From Saussurea involucrata (lineage: Eukaryota; Streptophyta; Magnoliopsida; Asterales; Asteraceae): 64,000 bases of DNA. Every line of letters starts with the position of its first letter. The first letter of the stretch is position 1. Both the position numbers and the translations under genes were made by a program. Positions 55,547-64,000 of this stretch are shown here, piece after piece. Location of the stretch: positions 83,455,379-83,519,378 of the forward strand of contig CM066318.1 in NCBI GenBank assembly GCA_033807775.1, written 5' to 3'. The notes beneath the pieces are model-generated. The model had not been told where the DNA came from. It searched no databases and worked only from the letters and a program-made list of their open reading frames with translations.

Positions 55547-55687
55547 AACCGTTCCCTCCAAACATATTACCTAAAAAATAAAACCTTTCCACCAAAAGCC
55601 AAAAGAAACCTTTTCCTCTAAAATTTGCAAACACAAACTCTTCCTCTCCATCTTTTCTCTCACGAACCAAAACAAAGAAACCCTCTA
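55194..55687 (+). other. Athila 2 spacer and leader of the post-pol ORF
   Basis: About 490 bp non-coding. TATA-like TTATATAAG at 55439-55447 is followed by a CT microsatellite (55511-55543) and an A-rich, C-containing leader up to ATG 55688. This resembles a plant 5' leader and could mark an internal promoter, as suspected in Sirevirus 1. Confidence 0.45.
55511..55543 (+). repeat. (CT)16 microsatellite
   Basis: Uninterrupted CT dinucleotide run of 33 bp in the leader before the Athila 2 post-pol ORF. Confidence 0.95.
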
Positions 55688-57530
55688 ATGGCAAGAAGCA
55701 AAAGATTAAACCCTAACCCTAATGAGCCTGGTCGTGCTGCAGTCCGCCGCATAACCACCGATGATAACCCGCCGGAAAACATCACCGGCGACCTGAACGA
55801 ACTTCCGCCATCCTCCGGCGAACATCCAACGTCGACCATCGCACCGGATGCGGAGTCGTCAAAGCAAGAAGGGTTGAAGGCTGCTTCGTCTTCGAAAGCC
55901 TCAGACGCTAGTCTGAGTGTTTTTGATACCGAAGTGCAGCAAACTGATGAGGAAATGATTAAGTTTCAAGAAGAATACAACCAGAAGATCCTTGCACTTA
56001 AAAAGAAGAAAGAAGGGGTTGAAAAGAAAAGGAAAGAGGAAGAAGAAAGACTGGCAAAGGAAGAGGAGGAGAGAATCCGAAAGAAAGAAGTCGAACGGTT
56101 GGCGAAAGAGGAAGAGGAGAGAGTTAGGGCCGAGAAGCAGAGGTTAGTCGAAGAAGAAAGAAAAAGGGCAGAAGAAGAACGACTACTGGAGGAAGAAAAG
56201 AAAAGGGCTGAAGAAGAAAGGTTGAGAAAGGAAGAAGAGGAACAACAAAGAAAAGATGCAGAGGCTGCGACACTTCAACATAAGGAGCAGATTTAGACTG
56301 AGCAAAACCTCCAAATCACAAGCACTGTTGATTTGGAGGCACTAAAAAAGGCTGCCCACAGGGAGGAGAACCCAATCAAAAGAGCATTGAGAAAGAAAGG
56401 AATGGTCACCAGATATGGAGTGACCATTTCGCAGAAAACACCGGCCAAGAAATCAAGGAAGCAACCATCTGGGAAAGGTAAGGGTCTCGAACTCTCTTTA
56501 AGTTTATCATCTTATGAATCTGATGCTGGGGACGACCAAATTCACTCTGAAAACCCACATCACTCCACAGTGGGCACTGAGCATCCCCCAGTGGGGTGCC
56601 CAGGCAGTTCACAACCCCAGAAGTTGCTGCCCACTATGAATGCATTATCAATCAAAAGTTGAACTTAGAGAGGGGTTTTGACCCCGAATTTGTAGAGGCC
56701 AACCTTTTATCAAAGAAAGGGTCATACAACAAGATTGGGCGACATTGGCATCTGCCAATCGTCGAGCAAATGCCTCTTTGGTTAGGGAGTTTTATGCCGA
56801 GGCCTCTCAGACGAAGGACCCATTTGTGAAAGTCTGGGGTCGAACCGTGCATTATATCGCTAGTGCTATTAATCAGGTACTTGGAATAAGGATCCCAACG
56901 ACATGTTCCTTTGCACGGTTCCTACAAATGATGACCCCGACAGATGAAGATGTTATTTTGAAAACCCTGGCTGTTGAAGGAAAGCCCTAGGATAAATATG
57001 GCAATAGACGGTGCCTACACGCTAGCTCCCTCACGACTGAGGCCGCTGTGTGGTTCCAATTTCTACGTGCCTCCTTGTCCCCGACCACTCATGATAAGAC
57101 CCTCTCGATGCACAAGTGCGCTTTGGTGTACTGCATTCTTGTGGGAAAACAAATCAATCTGGGAATCGTAATGCACTCCGCCATCTACCAAGCTCGGACC
57201 TGAAAGAAGGTAATCCTCCCTCTTCCTTGTCTTATTACTTCGTTACTAATCGAGGCTGGAGTGCCAGCTGCTCAGGATGACAAGTGGATCACTTCAATGA
57301 ACAACATAAGCATCGTGACAGTCAAGAAAATAGGGAGGGCAATTACTACTCCCCCCGTAGAACCTGCTGATGAACAACCAACAGTGAGATCCACCGGCTC
57401 CCCACTCCGCCAACCCACTCCAGGGAGCTCAAGCAATCCCATGACCGCAATTATGACCGCATTGACAGCTCTCACCTATCGTGTCGATCTTATGGAAGCC
57501 CAGCAGAAGCACATGAACCGGGCAACATAA
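55688..57530 (+). pseudogene. Athila 2 post-pol (env-like) ORF, broken
   Basis: Starts MARSKRLNPNPNEPGRAAVR. A very long Glu/Lys/Arg coiled coil with repeats of the type KEEEERLAKEEEER and KKRAEEERL runs from about 55960 to 56280. A stop lies at 56294-56296, then a short helical and basic stretch. After a frameshift near 56600, GFDPEFVEANLLSKKGSYNK and, in another frame, SLVREFYAEASQ and VWGRTVHYIASAINQVLGI show the same domain as the Athila 1 ORF at 16790-17815. ILPLPCLITSLLIEAGVP (about 57215-57265) matches its second conserved block. It ends at 57528-57530. At least one stop plus three frameshifts. No signal peptide is evident; function unknown. Confidence 0.75.
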
Positions 57531-58722
57531 TCTTTCTGGATGTATACACGCGATCGGTATGCAGTTATAAATCACATGTATCAAGGTGCTGATCCCCTAC
57601 TTGCTGCGCAAATCCCTGAATTTCCAGAATTTATCTGTCCATCCAATGATAGTGAAGATGGTTTCCATTAAGACTCCGCCGAAAGCTCACCGCCAGCGAC
57701 TCCTGCCCACTGAATGGTTTGTTGGGACTTTGGTTCCCACTTTGATGATCTAAAAAACAATCTTTATTTTCTGTTTGGTTTCGTATTTTGCCTATGGCTA
57801 GGCACTTGACACTTTGATACTATTTTATTTTGGTTGAATGATGCATGCATTACCTACTGCTAAGTAGGTCTTTTGGGTACTAACTTACTTCTCATTTGAA
57901 TGCTTTTTGATCATTTTCCATTTCAAGGTGCAACTTTTGGCTTCCGAACAAAAAAGTCACTTTTGTAAGTACGGCTCTCAACTTATCACATTGAAATGAT
58001 TTAGGCCATTGTTGCATCCAAACTCGACTTTTTGTACCCCAAATACCTCCTGCACCCCACTTTCCAAGTCACAGTGAAGACACTATGCAATCTTAAGTTT
58101 GAGGTGGGGATTTCCAGTGGGACTTCCAGTCTTTCCACAGTGGGGACACTATGAGGTCCTAAGGTTGAGGTGGGTAAGCTATACCCCCCTCCCAAAAAAA
58201 AAAAAAATTGGAGTATCACTACAAAAGATTGATGGTGTGCCTTTCTGGACCATCAAAGTGCTCATTCCAAGAAAAAGATGGTATGCCTATTCTGGACCAT
58301 CAGAATACCCACTCTCACAAAAAAATAGCCATACCCAAATAAATCCTGAAAGTGTATGTATTTACCCTTGCAAAATACAAAACACTCACTTCTTGAAATT
58401 AAAATCTCAAAGCGAGATTCTCGGTCCATGTTTGGAAGTAGTTACTACAAAACCCTTGGGAAAATATTCAAAGCCACAAACCCTTCGAACCCAAGAAAGT
58501 CCTATTGATCAAATGTGAACAAGGGAAAGATTTCGTCAAGTACACAAGTGAAACTTTAATTTTGGAACCGAAAGAAGTATCTGTGGAGGGAGATCAACAT
58601 CCATTCAGAGTGAGAAGTCGGTAAGTCCCTGAAAGTTCAAAAGTGCATAATTTTTATTTTTTTTTATTTTTTTTCTTTCTTTTTATTACTTGGGGCCAAG
58701 TAATGGTTTAAGTTTGAGGTTG
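57531..58722 (+). other. Athila 2 3' non-coding region and PPT
   Basis: No ORF I can support. The PPT region AAGTTTGAGGTTG (58710-58722) precedes the 3' LTR. Two further copies of its core occur upstream (TTAAGTTTGAGGTGGGG, about 58093-58109; CTAAGGTTGAGGTGGG, about 58158-58173). An A-run lies at 58193-58207 and T-runs at 58650-58685. Confidence 0.7.
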
Positions 58723-60327
58723 TGATAACTCTATTTTTAGAGTTATTATTTCCTTTTATTTTTATTTTATGTTGTCAAATTTTAGCAATTTCACTTCTCA
58801 AAACCCCCATTCTTGGTAATATTCCGAAAAATGAGCAAAAAGAGTGAACCATAGTCTTAATAAATTATTTAGTGGAGTTTTGTTGCTTTTTCATGAAATA
58901 CCTGCAGTGACTTGCGGAGTGCTCACTCCGGACCCCACTATCGAGCAGAGAAGAAGACAAAATAAAATCAAATCTTAGCTTGAGAGTAAAAAGTCTGGAG
59001 AATGGAAGGTTCAATTGGCAGAAGCATGGGGTGGTGAAGTACAAGCATGTTCCCAAAAGCATGGCAAGATGAATTGTTTATGGAAACCAATGGTACTATA
59101 AGTGGACTTTTTGGAAAAGGTGAAGGGACTCATGGGTAAAAGAGCTACATACTTATGGATAGGAGTGTTACTCAAAGAGGCTGGTTTTGATGCTTTCTAT
59201 CTTCAGTCCTTCTTCTCTAGATAAAACCCATCTTTTGTTAAAACCCAACCTTTCCTCTTAGTATACAAAGAGGCATTGGGTTTCATTTAATTCATCTTGC
59301 ATATCTCCATCTACCACATTTAGTGCAAGTGTAGTTGTTAGCTTATCATTTACTGCATTAGTTCATTAAATTTCTGTATTTTCAATTCCTAGTTTAATTT
59401 TTAGTTTCGAGTAAATTGTGGCAGTGACGTACCCTCGTTCCCCACTGCGGTTTTAATACAAGTCACTTTCAGTTTACTTATGTGCAACTCTTCATCTTTT
59501 GCTTTCTTTACTTCAGTAATTATGGGCTAAGCATCCTTTGGGATGTAGGAAAGAGAAGTACCTGGATTTTAGAGAAAATGCTTGAGTAATCTTTATACTT
59601 GGAATATTTATTGTTTTGGTCATCCACTCTCGATTATTGCCCAATGATGCGAACAAGCCGATCACTTGTAAGGATCTAAAGTCTAGTTCTTAACTCAAAA
59701 ATGAGTAGAACGTAGTGACACGAGCTTGGATGATGCTAGGGGATTCGAAAGAATTCTTATGACACTTGCGAAAGTGAGGTTGGCACAGTGAGCTAATCTC
59801 AACCCACTGGAGTAGTAGGCAAGCTAGTTGGTGTATTTAAAACACTTAGAGTATTTGTCTCTACACATCCCATCGAGACCTGAAAAGGTCCATTTTGAGA
59901 TTACCATTGACAAAACAATAGATACTAAGAGTATGGGATTTTTACCTAAAGGTGTGAGTATTTTGTAACCGGGTTTTTCTAGCGAAAATGCCTACCTCAA
60001 GTACAAGGATCATTTTTAGGACCATGTATTTAATATAAAATCTAGGGAAAATCTAACCTACATTCCTTCTTTTAAATCTTAAGTAAAACCGTTAAAGTAG
60101 CATTTCACCAAACAAACCAAAATATTGCTTCCTCTGTAATTGAAACTTGTAAAAGGAAGCTCATGAGAACTGTATTGTCTTGATTTCCCAGTCCCTGTGG
60201 ATTCGATTCTGGTATTTTACCAACTATTACTTGATGTGACGATCATAGTGGTCAGTGTACACTTGCACTTCCCACTGTGGATAGTTTGCAACCCACTGCG
60301 ATTAAATCACATATTTCGCACGTACCA
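58723..60327 (+). repeat. Athila 2 3' LTR (1605 bp)
   Basis: Starts TGATAACTCTATTTTTAGAG (hairpin 58725-58746) and ends CGCACGTACCA. Colinear with the split 5' LTR, with scattered substitutions. The TATA box is changed to TATACAAA (59262-59269). Contains the undisturbed site (GATACTAAGAGTATG, about 59921) of the tandem-element insertion. Confidence 0.92.
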
Positions 60328-61095
60328 CCAGGTTAAATCAATATTTGAGCCAATAGATATATATTATTTCTTTCACAAAAGCACGAGTCTTTGTGATTCC
60401 AATTGCATATCTTCGTGATATTGTCGGGACAGTTTGAGAAGTATTTTTTTTAAATCCTACTTCCGTGATAACTGGAAGTCCTATCAGAGATACCCCAATG
60501 CCAACTCTGAACATAGGCCACACAATTATTTTATTTGTTGTGATAACAGTTACTATGTGTTTCTGTGTTAGTTGATTACCCCATTCTGGTTACTTAACGT
60601 TTTATCTAGTATTTTTGCTACTCATCAGTGTTGTCTTTGAAGATACATGATGCTCAGGATGCTCCTAATCATCATGAGGGGGAGAACTGATACAGATTCA
60701 AAGACATAAATCATCATCAAGAGGGGGAAGTACGTTATCAAAGTTCAAAGACCCAGATACCAAGTTGAGGGGGAGTAAGCAAAAGTTGAGGGGGAGTAAC
60801 TGTTATGATCTGTGCAGAAAAGATACAAGTGCATGGTTCTTCTCATCCCTTATCAAGTAGTGTTCGCAACGAGTTGATTCCTCCTTCGAGCATATTGGTT
60901 CAACTGTGTTCTGAAGTTTTTCAAAGCCAATTCAACTCGTGCTACTATGAAGAGTAAGAGCATAATTCAAGGTGGAGTGTGAAAGACATGAAGTTAAGCA
61001 ACGCCAACATCTGTCAAAGATTCAAGAGGAAGAGAATATCAAGGCCTGAAGATTCCAAGATCATTTTTTTTCTTTATATAACTTTAAGGGGAGAT
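60328..61095 (+). other. Sirevirus 2 3' region with multiple PPT-like boxes
   Basis: Non-coding region after the Athila 2 insertion. GAGGGGGA(A/G) boxes at about 60676, 60721, 60767 and 60788, then the final PPT AAGGGGAGAT (61086-61095) next to the LTR. Repeated PPT-like boxes upstream of the 3' LTR are a known feature of Sireviruses. No RNase H or env-like coding sequence is readable here. Confidence 0.75.
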
Positions 61096-61440
61096 TGTTA
61101 GGACTAAAAGTCCTTTAAAATAGAAAGTGATATAAAGAAAAATAATTGTTTTCTTTATTTGTTTGTAAAAGCCTTTTATGCTAAATGGGCTTAGACAGAG
61201 TGTGTGGGCCATGGACTTAGGCTTAAAGCCCTTGGTATATAAAGTTGGTTTTTCTAATCTTTAGGTTAGACTTTAAGAGATCAGTTTGTGCGCTTAACAG
61301 AGAGAGGGAGAGTTTGTTCATCATTCCAATATTGTAACTCTTCACATTCAATCAATACACGACTATCATTCAATTATATCATTGTTACTTGATCAAACTG
61401 AGATCCACAAGATCTAACTGAATTCTTAACCAAATTCAGA
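61096..61440 (+). repeat. 3' LTR of Sirevirus 2, end uncertain
   Basis: Begins TGTTAGGACTAAAAGTCC after the PPT, with a short inverted repeat GGACT/AGTCC. TATA box TATATAAA at 61236-61243. The 3' end is not certain because the 5' LTR is absent: CTTAACA (about 61287) and TTCTTAACCA (about 61431) are the candidates. Confidence 0.65.
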
Positions 61441-62095
61441 TCTGAGAATTAAAAACTGATCGAAATCAAGATAAAAAAACAAATTTGTGGAAGAATAATT
61501 GATCAAAACCCCTTGTGCAACGTCCGGCCACCACTTCCGGCCAACACCTCTAGCCACCTCCGCCACAATTCTATTTCTCCGATGAACCACCCTTAGCTAC
61601 CGTGCACCTCTTCCTTCCCCACCTAACATGCTCTGTCTAGAGAGAGAGAGAGAGAAAAAAAACAATTGCAGGTCTCAAGGGAGATTGACATTGAGATGAG
61701 TTTCACTGGTGGTTTCATGAGAAAGAAGAAAGTGATGGGGTGGGTGGGGAGTGATGGGGGTGGGTAGGGTGGCGTGGGTAAGGGTTGTAGAGGCGGTGGG
61801 GTCAAATGTTTTTATTTGTTGTTTTTTATTTATTGTTAGGAAATTCTTAGTTTATTTATTTTTTTAGTTTTTTATTAGCAAAAAGACAAAAACAGATGTA
61901 GAAAGACCAAAATACCCCTTGAGTTAACTGGGTTAACAGATTTCGTTAGACGGAGGAACCCTCCGCGTGCGTTTTTGCATACCACAGGGACGCCCTGTGT
62001 AATAAACGCGTTTTAAGGACCTGATCCATAATATGAGCAAACCACAGGGATCGGGAATGTAATTTACTCTTTCATTTAATTTACTACTCCGTATA
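61441..62095. other. Unassigned flanking sequence
   Basis: No gene supported. 61500-61625 is C-rich with CCGGCCACC repeats, 61637-61662 is a GA microsatellite, and 61715-61800 is G-rich (GTGGGG words). 61880-62075 reads like the edge of a dispersed repeat (AACCACAGGGA occurs twice, AACGCGTTTT), but I cannot name it. Confidence 0.4.
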
Positions 62096-62175
62096 TCTAT
62101 ACTATATATATAAGCATGAAACGACAGTTAATGTTGAAATTTAAGTCGTATGACTTTTGATGCTATATGTACAAG
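62096..62175 (+). repeat. Dispersed repeat terminus, copy 1
   Basis: TCTATACTATATATATAAGC then ATGAA...CAGTTAATGTTGAAATTTAAG and a CGTATGACTT-like word. It is homologous to 62563-62645 in the same orientation, about 467 bp apart. Possibly one end of a Helitron or another non-LTR element; this is not proven. Confidence 0.5.
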
Positions 62176-62277
62176 TCTCACAACTCACGTCCCTTTAAGA
62201 AATACAATTTTCAATTTTTAATTTTTAAGTTACACTTTATACCCTTAGAATTAGTTATCCAATTTACTTTTAATCCC

Positions 62278-62320
62278 TTATTTTTTATTTTTTATTTTTT
62301 ATTTTTTATTTTTTATTTTA
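62278..62320. repeat. (TTATTTT)6 microsatellite
   Basis: Seven-base unit repeated about six times in AT-rich non-coding DNA. Confidence 0.85.
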
Positions 62321-62542
62321 CACCCTTATCATATTAACCTAAATAATCGTATATGAACAAGAATGCATTAAAAATACATTTCTTTTTTTACAAATTACAC
62401 CATTGTAATCGTCTCGTCAATACCTTCGAAATAAGCCTAATATTGAATATTTTTGGATTTAATCATATTATTAAATATCATGAACATGTATGACTTAATT
62501 TGTTTTATATCCCTTACATCATTCACTTTCATTTTACACTCT

Positions 62543-62580
62543 TATCTATATCTATATCTATATCTATATTATATATATAT
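62543..62580. repeat. (TATATC)n/(AT)n microsatellite
   Basis: Five TCTATA units grading into an AT run, immediately before repeat copy 2. Confidence 0.85.
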
Positions 62581-62645
62581 AAGCACGAAGAAGCAGTTTT
62601 ATTGAAAATTAAGACGTATTATTTATTATGCTTACTGTACAATGT
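62563..62645 (+). repeat. Dispersed repeat terminus, copy 2
   Basis: TCTATATTATATATATATAA then GCACGAA...CAGTTTTATTGAAAATTAAG and ACGTATTATTTATTATGC. Same order of words as copy 1, diverged. A third partial echo (GAAAATTAAGAGGTATGCG) is at about 62740. Confidence 0.5.
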
Positions 62646-63172
62646 GTAAAGTATCATTCCACTTCCCCCCTCCACCCACATTTCCCCAAAACTGCATTCC
62701 ACCCATGTTCCTGCAAAGCATGGATAACAATTATTTGTTTGAAAATTAAGAGGTATGCGTTGTTTTGCACAATGTACATCCTTGAAAGCACATTTTCTGA
62801 TTCGTATCACCAAACCCCCGCCTTATTTCCCACGTTCCAGTCCCTCTCCTCTCCTCAGTCGTTTTTCTAAAAATATAACCTCATCAAATTCATGTTATGT
62901 TTGATTCCACTCTGCAACCTTCTTCCCTGTTGTGGTTCTTCTGTATTCGGTTATTATCTGCTCTTCTCAAAACACAAAGCAGATTTTAATTTTGATATAA
63001 GAAGACCATGGATTTCTTATTATCAGGTAAGTTTCGTTCTCTTTTTATTTGAATTCTTCTTTGTCCTTTCATATGCTTCTTCATCTAAATTTAGGGTTTC
63101 CGGAAATTTAGATGTTCCAAAATTAAAGTTTGAAATTCCATTTGTCAATTATGGTGTTTTTGCATTTGTTAT
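62646..63172 (+). other. Non-coding sequence before the E2-like fragment
   Basis: AT-rich with C/T-rich leader-like stretches (62660-62700, 62815-62870) and intron-like words (CAGGTAAG at about 63025; TTTAGGG at about 63090). An open frame of about 100 codons from 62892 has no recognisable domain. It could be captured UTR or intron sequence of the same source gene. Confidence 0.4.
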
Positions 63173-63256
63173 TTGCAAAGTTGGGTGGTTGAAGTGAATC
63201 GAGCTCAAGGGACTATTTATGATGATGATGAAAAATACCAACTCCAAGTCGACTTT
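63173..63256 (+). pseudogene. Exon-like fragment of a UBC16/E2 W-type gene
   Basis: Twenty-eight codons read LQSWVVEVNRAQG, TIYDDDEKYQLQVDF. LQ-x-WV-[VI]-EV, then G-T-[IL]-Y and YQLQVDF, is the pattern I know from plant ubiquitin-conjugating enzymes of the UBC15-18 (E2 W-like) group, where P-E-H-Y-P-M follows. Here the next codons (AKVGD) leave the family, possibly at an intron donor or a break (GCGAAG/GTGGGT). The catalytic Cys region and the N-terminus are not found anywhere else in the window. So this is a fragment, either captured by a transposable element or a relic of a gene. Confidence 0.6.
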
Positions 63257-64000
63257 GCGAAGGTGGGTGATTTTGCATTTCGCTATTTTGGGTGTTCTGG
63301 ACTTGGTGACCCCAAATACTTAATTCATTGATTCTTTAATTCATGGGAGAAACGGAAATGAAAAATACCGAAGTGGGGGTGAATATGGTTCAGGTGGCAT
63401 TGAGAAATATGTGACTGAAGATGACTAATCGACTCGTGATGCATAACATCCGATACAAATGTCACTCTTCTTATAACTTTTTGTGGAACACCAATGAGAC
63501 TATATAATATTGCAATCCTAATGCCATTAGAGAGAAACACTAGGTTCTCGATACCTTGTAATGATAAGGCTCAAAGAGGAGCTTAACAGTATGAATTTTG
63601 AAACTTGCGCCGAACCTCAGTCACCTGTCTCAAAAATTAAATATTGCTACACTAGGTGTTCTATTAATGTTCTTGGATATAACTAAAATAAACTTATTCT
63701 GTAATTTCCCCTAATGAACGTCCACAGACCTAGAAATCCGTCTTATAATTGATTAACCCCCCCCCCCCCCCCCCCCCCAAATTCAATCAATTATGATTGC
63801 ACCACCACCACCACCAATTTTTTAAGCGAAACCTTAATAGAATTTATAATTGATTAACACCCCAAAATATTTACGATATGATAGCATATTATCATGCGTT
63901 TGTATCTAAGACCATCTCTAATGATAGTTTTCTACTACACCTGATGACCAATCAATAGTAAAATTCTTTTTTTCTAACCTATGTATCCAATAATTGATCT
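63257..64000. other. Non-coding end of window
   Basis: No gene supported. A run of 22 C (63757-63778) is followed by a CCA-trinucleotide run (63799-63814). The words TAGAA..TCTTATAATTGATTAAC and ATAATTGATTAACACCCC recur at about 63739-63757 and 63847-63863, suggesting a local duplication of about 105 bp. Confidence 0.5.

Larger units (their letters stand above)
41749..60327 (+). mobile_element. Athila-type Ty3/Gypsy element 2
   Basis: Full-length element on +: 5' LTR (41749-49735, split by a 6.4-kb insertion), primer site, gag-pol with many stops and frameshifts (49838-55193), an env-like post-pol ORF (55688-57530), non-coding 3' region, and 3' LTR (58723-60327). Flanking pentamers are CCAAG and CCAGG, so the target duplication probably has one mismatch. 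Inserted into Sirevirus 2. More decayed than Athila 1: pol is in several frames. Confidence 0.9.

Noticed and set aside
62892..63197. 101-codon ORF as the N-terminus of the E2-like gene
   Set aside because: Its frame does not continue into the E2-like codons and it shows no E2 N-terminal motif; likely leader or intron sequence.
63757..63778. 22-C homopolymer as a biological signal
   Set aside because: Could be real or a sequencing artefact; nothing around it suggests function.

Overview
This window is repeat-rich nuclear DNA from a flowering plant. It is almost entirely LTR retrotransposons inserted into one another. Every recognisable protein belongs to a plant retroelement lineage: Sirevirus-type Ty1/Copia, Athila-type Ty3/Gypsy, Tat-type Ty3/Gypsy, a chromovirus, TRIMs and a hAT-like MITE. 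The only trace of a host gene is a 28-codon exon-like fragment resembling a plant ubiquitin-conjugating enzyme. A eudicot is likely and an asterid or Asteraceae species is my weak guess. No intact host gene, rRNA, tRNA or CRISPR array was found.

Layout, left to right. 1-13031 is the 3' part of Sirevirus 1 (+ strand): integrase C-terminus, RT/RNase H, a post-pol (env-like) ORF with its own promoter-like region and probable introns, PPT and 3' LTR. It is broken by a long LTR (1-2348, itself carrying a tandem TRIM with target-site duplication) and by a chimeric TRIM/long-LTR block (3215 to about 5350). 13032-25959 is a tandem Athila array (- strand): LTR, 10.1-kb internal region with gag-pol and a separate 341-aa ORF, LTR, then the start of a second internal unit into whose gag Sirevirus 1 inserted. 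25960-33530 holds two Tat-type elements in opposite orientation; the + copy is a deletion derivative without gag or most of pol. 33531-37898 is the 3' end of a chromovirus with a 2.5-kb LTR. 37899-41748 and 60328 to about 61440 are two halves of Sirevirus 2, split by Athila 2 (41749-60327, + strand). The 5' LTR of Athila 2 is in turn split by a 6.4-kb tandem element (42955-49332) made of three LTRs and two internal regions. 61441-64000 is AT-rich non-coding DNA with microsatellites and the E2-like fragment.

How the parts relate. The most unusual object is the nested element at 42955-49332. It has Copia-type LTRs, an initiator-Met primer site and a PPT, but neither gag nor pol. Each unit instead carries one long frame resembling the post-pol ORF of Sirevirus 1. 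Other structures worth attention are a promoter plus spliced-leader arrangement before the Sirevirus post-pol ORF, a perfect hairpin just inside the 5' end of both Athila LTR families whose two arms have changed together, and three hairpins carrying copies of the Athila PPT core. Nearly all coding regions are broken by stops or frameshifts; the Athila ORF at 16790-17815 is the main exception.
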